Positions 5,431-6,904 of a stretch of 6,904 nt of DNA are shown one piece after another. The position numbers were made by a program, and so were the translations under genes. This stretch comes from an uncultured Blautia sp. (lineage in GTDB: Bacteria > Bacillota > Clostridia > Lachnospirales > Lachnospiraceae). Below the pieces are notes generated by a model. It had not been told where the DNA came from. It made no database searches and saw nothing but the letters and a program-made list of their open reading frames with translations. The DNA lies in the NCBI GenBank assembly GCA_902476765.1, contig CABSEJ010000167.1:1-6904 (forward strand), given 5' to 3'. How positions within the stretch are numbered: the stretch's first letter is position 1; each line of letters opens with the position of its first letter.

Positions 5431-6487
5431 AAGAATTTATTTTTTCCAGCATCTGACGGACACGATTGTTCATCTCGGTTTCATTTTCTGCCCCGTAAAC
5501 AAGAATCGCATAGGCATCGCCATAATTATTCTGAGCCAAAAGCACGGTATAATGCTCAGCTTCACTGGAAAAATACTTTCCTCCCAGTATTGTTATGCCC
5601 TTAGGAACGGAAATTCTTCCTGCAGTATAGAGGTTATCACAGTTTAACCACTGCTGGTTTTCTGTACCGTCTGCTTTGCTGTAATTCAGAATAAACTCCG
5701 GCAGTCCCATGGCATTTAAAATATCCGGATATTCTAAAAATCGATTCATCAAAAGATACAGATCATACACGGTACTGTATTGATTTTCATCAGATACACC
5801 TGTAACATTAGCAAAATGAGTATTGGTCATGCCAAGCTCCTGTGCCTTCTGATTCATCAACTCTACAAAGGCTTCTGCGCTGCCTCCTGCGCTTCTTGCA
5901 AGAGCCAGACAGGCGTCCTGTGCAGAAGATACCAGTACTGCATTGTAAAGCTGATTTACTGTAACCTGAGTATCCGAAGATAATCCGCAGGAACGGAAAT
6001 CATTTCCGTATACCATGTCCTCGGAAGCAATGGTTATGCTGTCCTCAGGATTCAACTTATCATAAGCTGTTAAAACTGTCATAAGCTGTGTCACCTTACC
6101 GGGAGATATCCTCTCATAAAGACCGGTTGCAAAAGGAATCTCTTTTTCCTGTATGGCAAACAACCCGGCCCGCTCTCCTTCTTTTGCCTCCACACCCTCT
6201 AAGGGAGTTTCGGCCTCTCCTACACAGAGTGTATCAGCCAGACCCTTGCCCACCGGATAATCCTCCCCTGCCATGGTTCCAAAAATCTGCTGGCTTCTGT
6301 TATAGGGAAGAACCTCCTTCAGCTTCCTGTTCCCCGAAACCAGAAAAATTGCCAATGCCCCAAAAAGCAGAACAAGAATCAGAAGGACTACCAGAAACAG
6401 AGTCTTTATCATTTTCTGCTGATGCCGCTTCTGGTATCTGGAAGGTTTCTTTTTTTGTTTTTTGGAGAATTTATCGATACATTTCAC
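5429..6487 (-). CDS. S11 DD-carboxypeptidase-like protein, probable pseudoenzyme
   Basis: This 352-residue protein has a very basic cytoplasmic tail (residues 1-29), one membrane segment (about 27-50) and an outer domain of the DacA/DacF peptidase S11 type. The fold is recognisable from family blocks such as LMTVLTAYDKL (135-145), GGSAEAFVELMNQKAQELGM (201-220), followed by NTHFANVTG, YSTVYDLYLLM (237-247) and ILGGK (300-304). Active members need SxxK, SxN and KTG. Here the aligned positions read KVTQ (131-134), SAQ (188-190) and KYF (304-306), so nucleophile, general base and KTG triad are changed. SPGK at 128-131 is SxxK by letter but one helical turn out of register. It starts with GTG, overlaps mgsA by 17 bases and is probably translationally coupled to it. 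It may bind peptidoglycan or a partner instead of cleaving. Confidence 0.85.
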   Translation of the reverse strand: MKCIDKFSKKQKKKPSRYQKRHQQKMIKTLFLVVLLILVLLFGALAIFLVSGNRKLKEVLPYNRSQQIFGTMAGEDYPVGKGLADTLCVGEAETPLEGVEAKEGERAGLFAIQEKEIPFATGLYERISPGKVTQLMTVLTAYDKLNPEDSITIASEDMVYGNDFRSCGLSSDTQVTVNQLYNAVLVSSAQDACLALARSAGGSAEAFVELMNQKAQELGMTNTHFANVTGVSDENQYSTVYDLYLLMNRFLEYPDILNAMGLPEFILNYSKADGTENQQWLNCDNLYTAGRISVPKGITILGGKYFSSEAEHYTVLLAQNNYGDAYAILVYGAENETEMNNRVRQMLEKINS

Positions 6488-6866
6488 GCCAGTCCAATTC
6501 TCCTCTTCCCAAAGAACGAATCATCATCTCCGCAGTTGCCAGATTGGTTGCCATAGGAATGTTATGTGTATCGCAGAGCATAAAAATCCGCTTTACATCA
6601 GGGTCATGCTTCTGCGGCTCCAAAGGCTCTCTTAAATAAATCACCAAATCCATATCATTTTGTTCGATCATAGCGCCTAACTGCTGTTCGCCGCCTAAAT
6701 GCCCTGCAAGAAATTTGTGTACTGTCAGATTGGAAGCTTCCTCGATAAGTCTTCCTGTAGTTCCGGTGGCATAAAGATTATTCTTTGATAAAATATTCCT
6801 GTAAGCAATGCAAAAATTCTGCATTAATTTCTTTTTTGAATTGTGTGCGATCAAACCGATGTTCAT
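6471..6866 (-). CDS. mgsA: Methylglyoxal synthase family protein with altered active site
   Basis: MgsA turns dihydroxyacetone phosphate into methylglyoxal and phosphate, a cytoplasmic bypass of lower glycolysis. The 131-residue length is usual for clostridial members. Family blocks are LIAHNSKKK (5-13), ATGTTG (33-38, phosphate binding), GHLGGEQQLGAMI (55-67), EPQKHDPDVK (83-92) and HNIPMATNLATAE (101-113). Residues matching E. coli His19, Lys23, Thr45, Thr47, His98 and Asp101 are kept. The catalytic Asp71 is replaced by Glu60, the Asp before PL is Glu80, Asp20 is Asn9, and Ser65-Gly-Pro is Ala54-Gly-His. The ATG has GGGAGG ten bases upstream. In clostridia mgsA often follows the min/rodA genes; only 38 bases precede it here, too few to tell. 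The family call is secure, full activity is not. Confidence 0.92.
   Translation of the reverse strand: MNIGLIAHNSKKKLMQNFCIAYRNILSKNNLYATGTTGRLIEEASNLTVHKFLAGHLGGEQQLGAMIEQNDMDLVIYLREPLEPQKHDPDVKRIFMLCDTHNIPMATNLATAEMMIRSLGRGELDWREMYR
6500..6505 (-). promoter_or_regulatory. Ribosome binding site of the carboxypeptidase-like gene, inside mgsA
   Basis: GAGGAG, 12 bases before the GTG at 6487. The spacing is long and the start codon weak, which fits low output or re-initiation by ribosomes finishing mgsA. The next in-frame ATG (6412) has no such site and would remove the basic tail. Confidence 0.6.
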
Positions 6867-6904
6867 GATTTTTCTACCTCCCTGTAAGTTCTGTATCTCT
6901 GTAG

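Noticed and set aside
6095..6106. SPGK in the carboxypeptidase-like protein read as a working SxxK motif
   Set aside because: Aligned on the following LMTVLTAY helix it is three residues out of register, has Pro inside the motif, and the SxN and KTG partners are also lost.
6874..6903. Nine minus-strand codons ending in TAG within the mgsA ribosome binding region
   Set aside because: They could be the end of an upstream gene such as rodA, but the stretch is too short to show coding or identity, so it is not listed.

Overview
The window looks like chromosomal core sequence from a low-GC Gram-positive anaerobe of the class Clostridia, most likely Lachnospiraceae. The reasons are the AGGAGG-type ribosome binding sites, sigma-A-like promoters, a sepF/yggS/ylmH cell-division cluster, and a methylglyoxal synthase gene followed by a cell-wall-type gene. 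The placement is inferred from protein families and gene order, not from a search. I see no insertion sequence, phage gene, tRNA, rRNA or CRISPR array.

There are three transcription blocks. (1) Positions 1-4464, minus strand: a five-gene operon. It starts at a good sigma-A-type promoter (4436-4464) and reads membrane-anchored HlyD-like adaptor, yggS (PLP homeostasis), sepF (FtsZ-ring anchoring), ylmH (S4-domain RNA-binding protein) and aroB (3-dehydroquinate synthase, cut by the left edge). It resembles the ylm/sepF cluster of Firmicutes, but ylmG and divIVA are absent from their usual places and aroB follows ylmH directly. (2) Positions 4478-4843, plus strand: a single small DUF378 membrane protein gene, transcribed divergently. 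Its upstream region fits a forespore sigma-F-like promoter better than a sigma-A one, and it ends at a strong hairpin that can also stop the convergent gene. (3) Positions 4887-6904, minus strand: mgsA overlapping an S11 DD-carboxypeptidase-like gene, then a small P-loop protein gene with its own near-consensus promoter.

The points most worth a second look are as follows. The DD-carboxypeptidase-like protein has lost all three catalytic motifs in their expected positions and is probably a pseudoenzyme. MgsA carries Glu where the catalytic Asp is expected, plus several other active-site changes. The HlyD-like protein is tied to a division operon, has no transporter beside it, and has an acidic linker where the adaptor hairpin would be. 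Its real start is almost certainly a TTG, because the longer ATG start lies inside the promoter -10 box. No intergenic stretch exceeds 300 bases; the longest (about 120-140 bases) hold promoters and a terminator.
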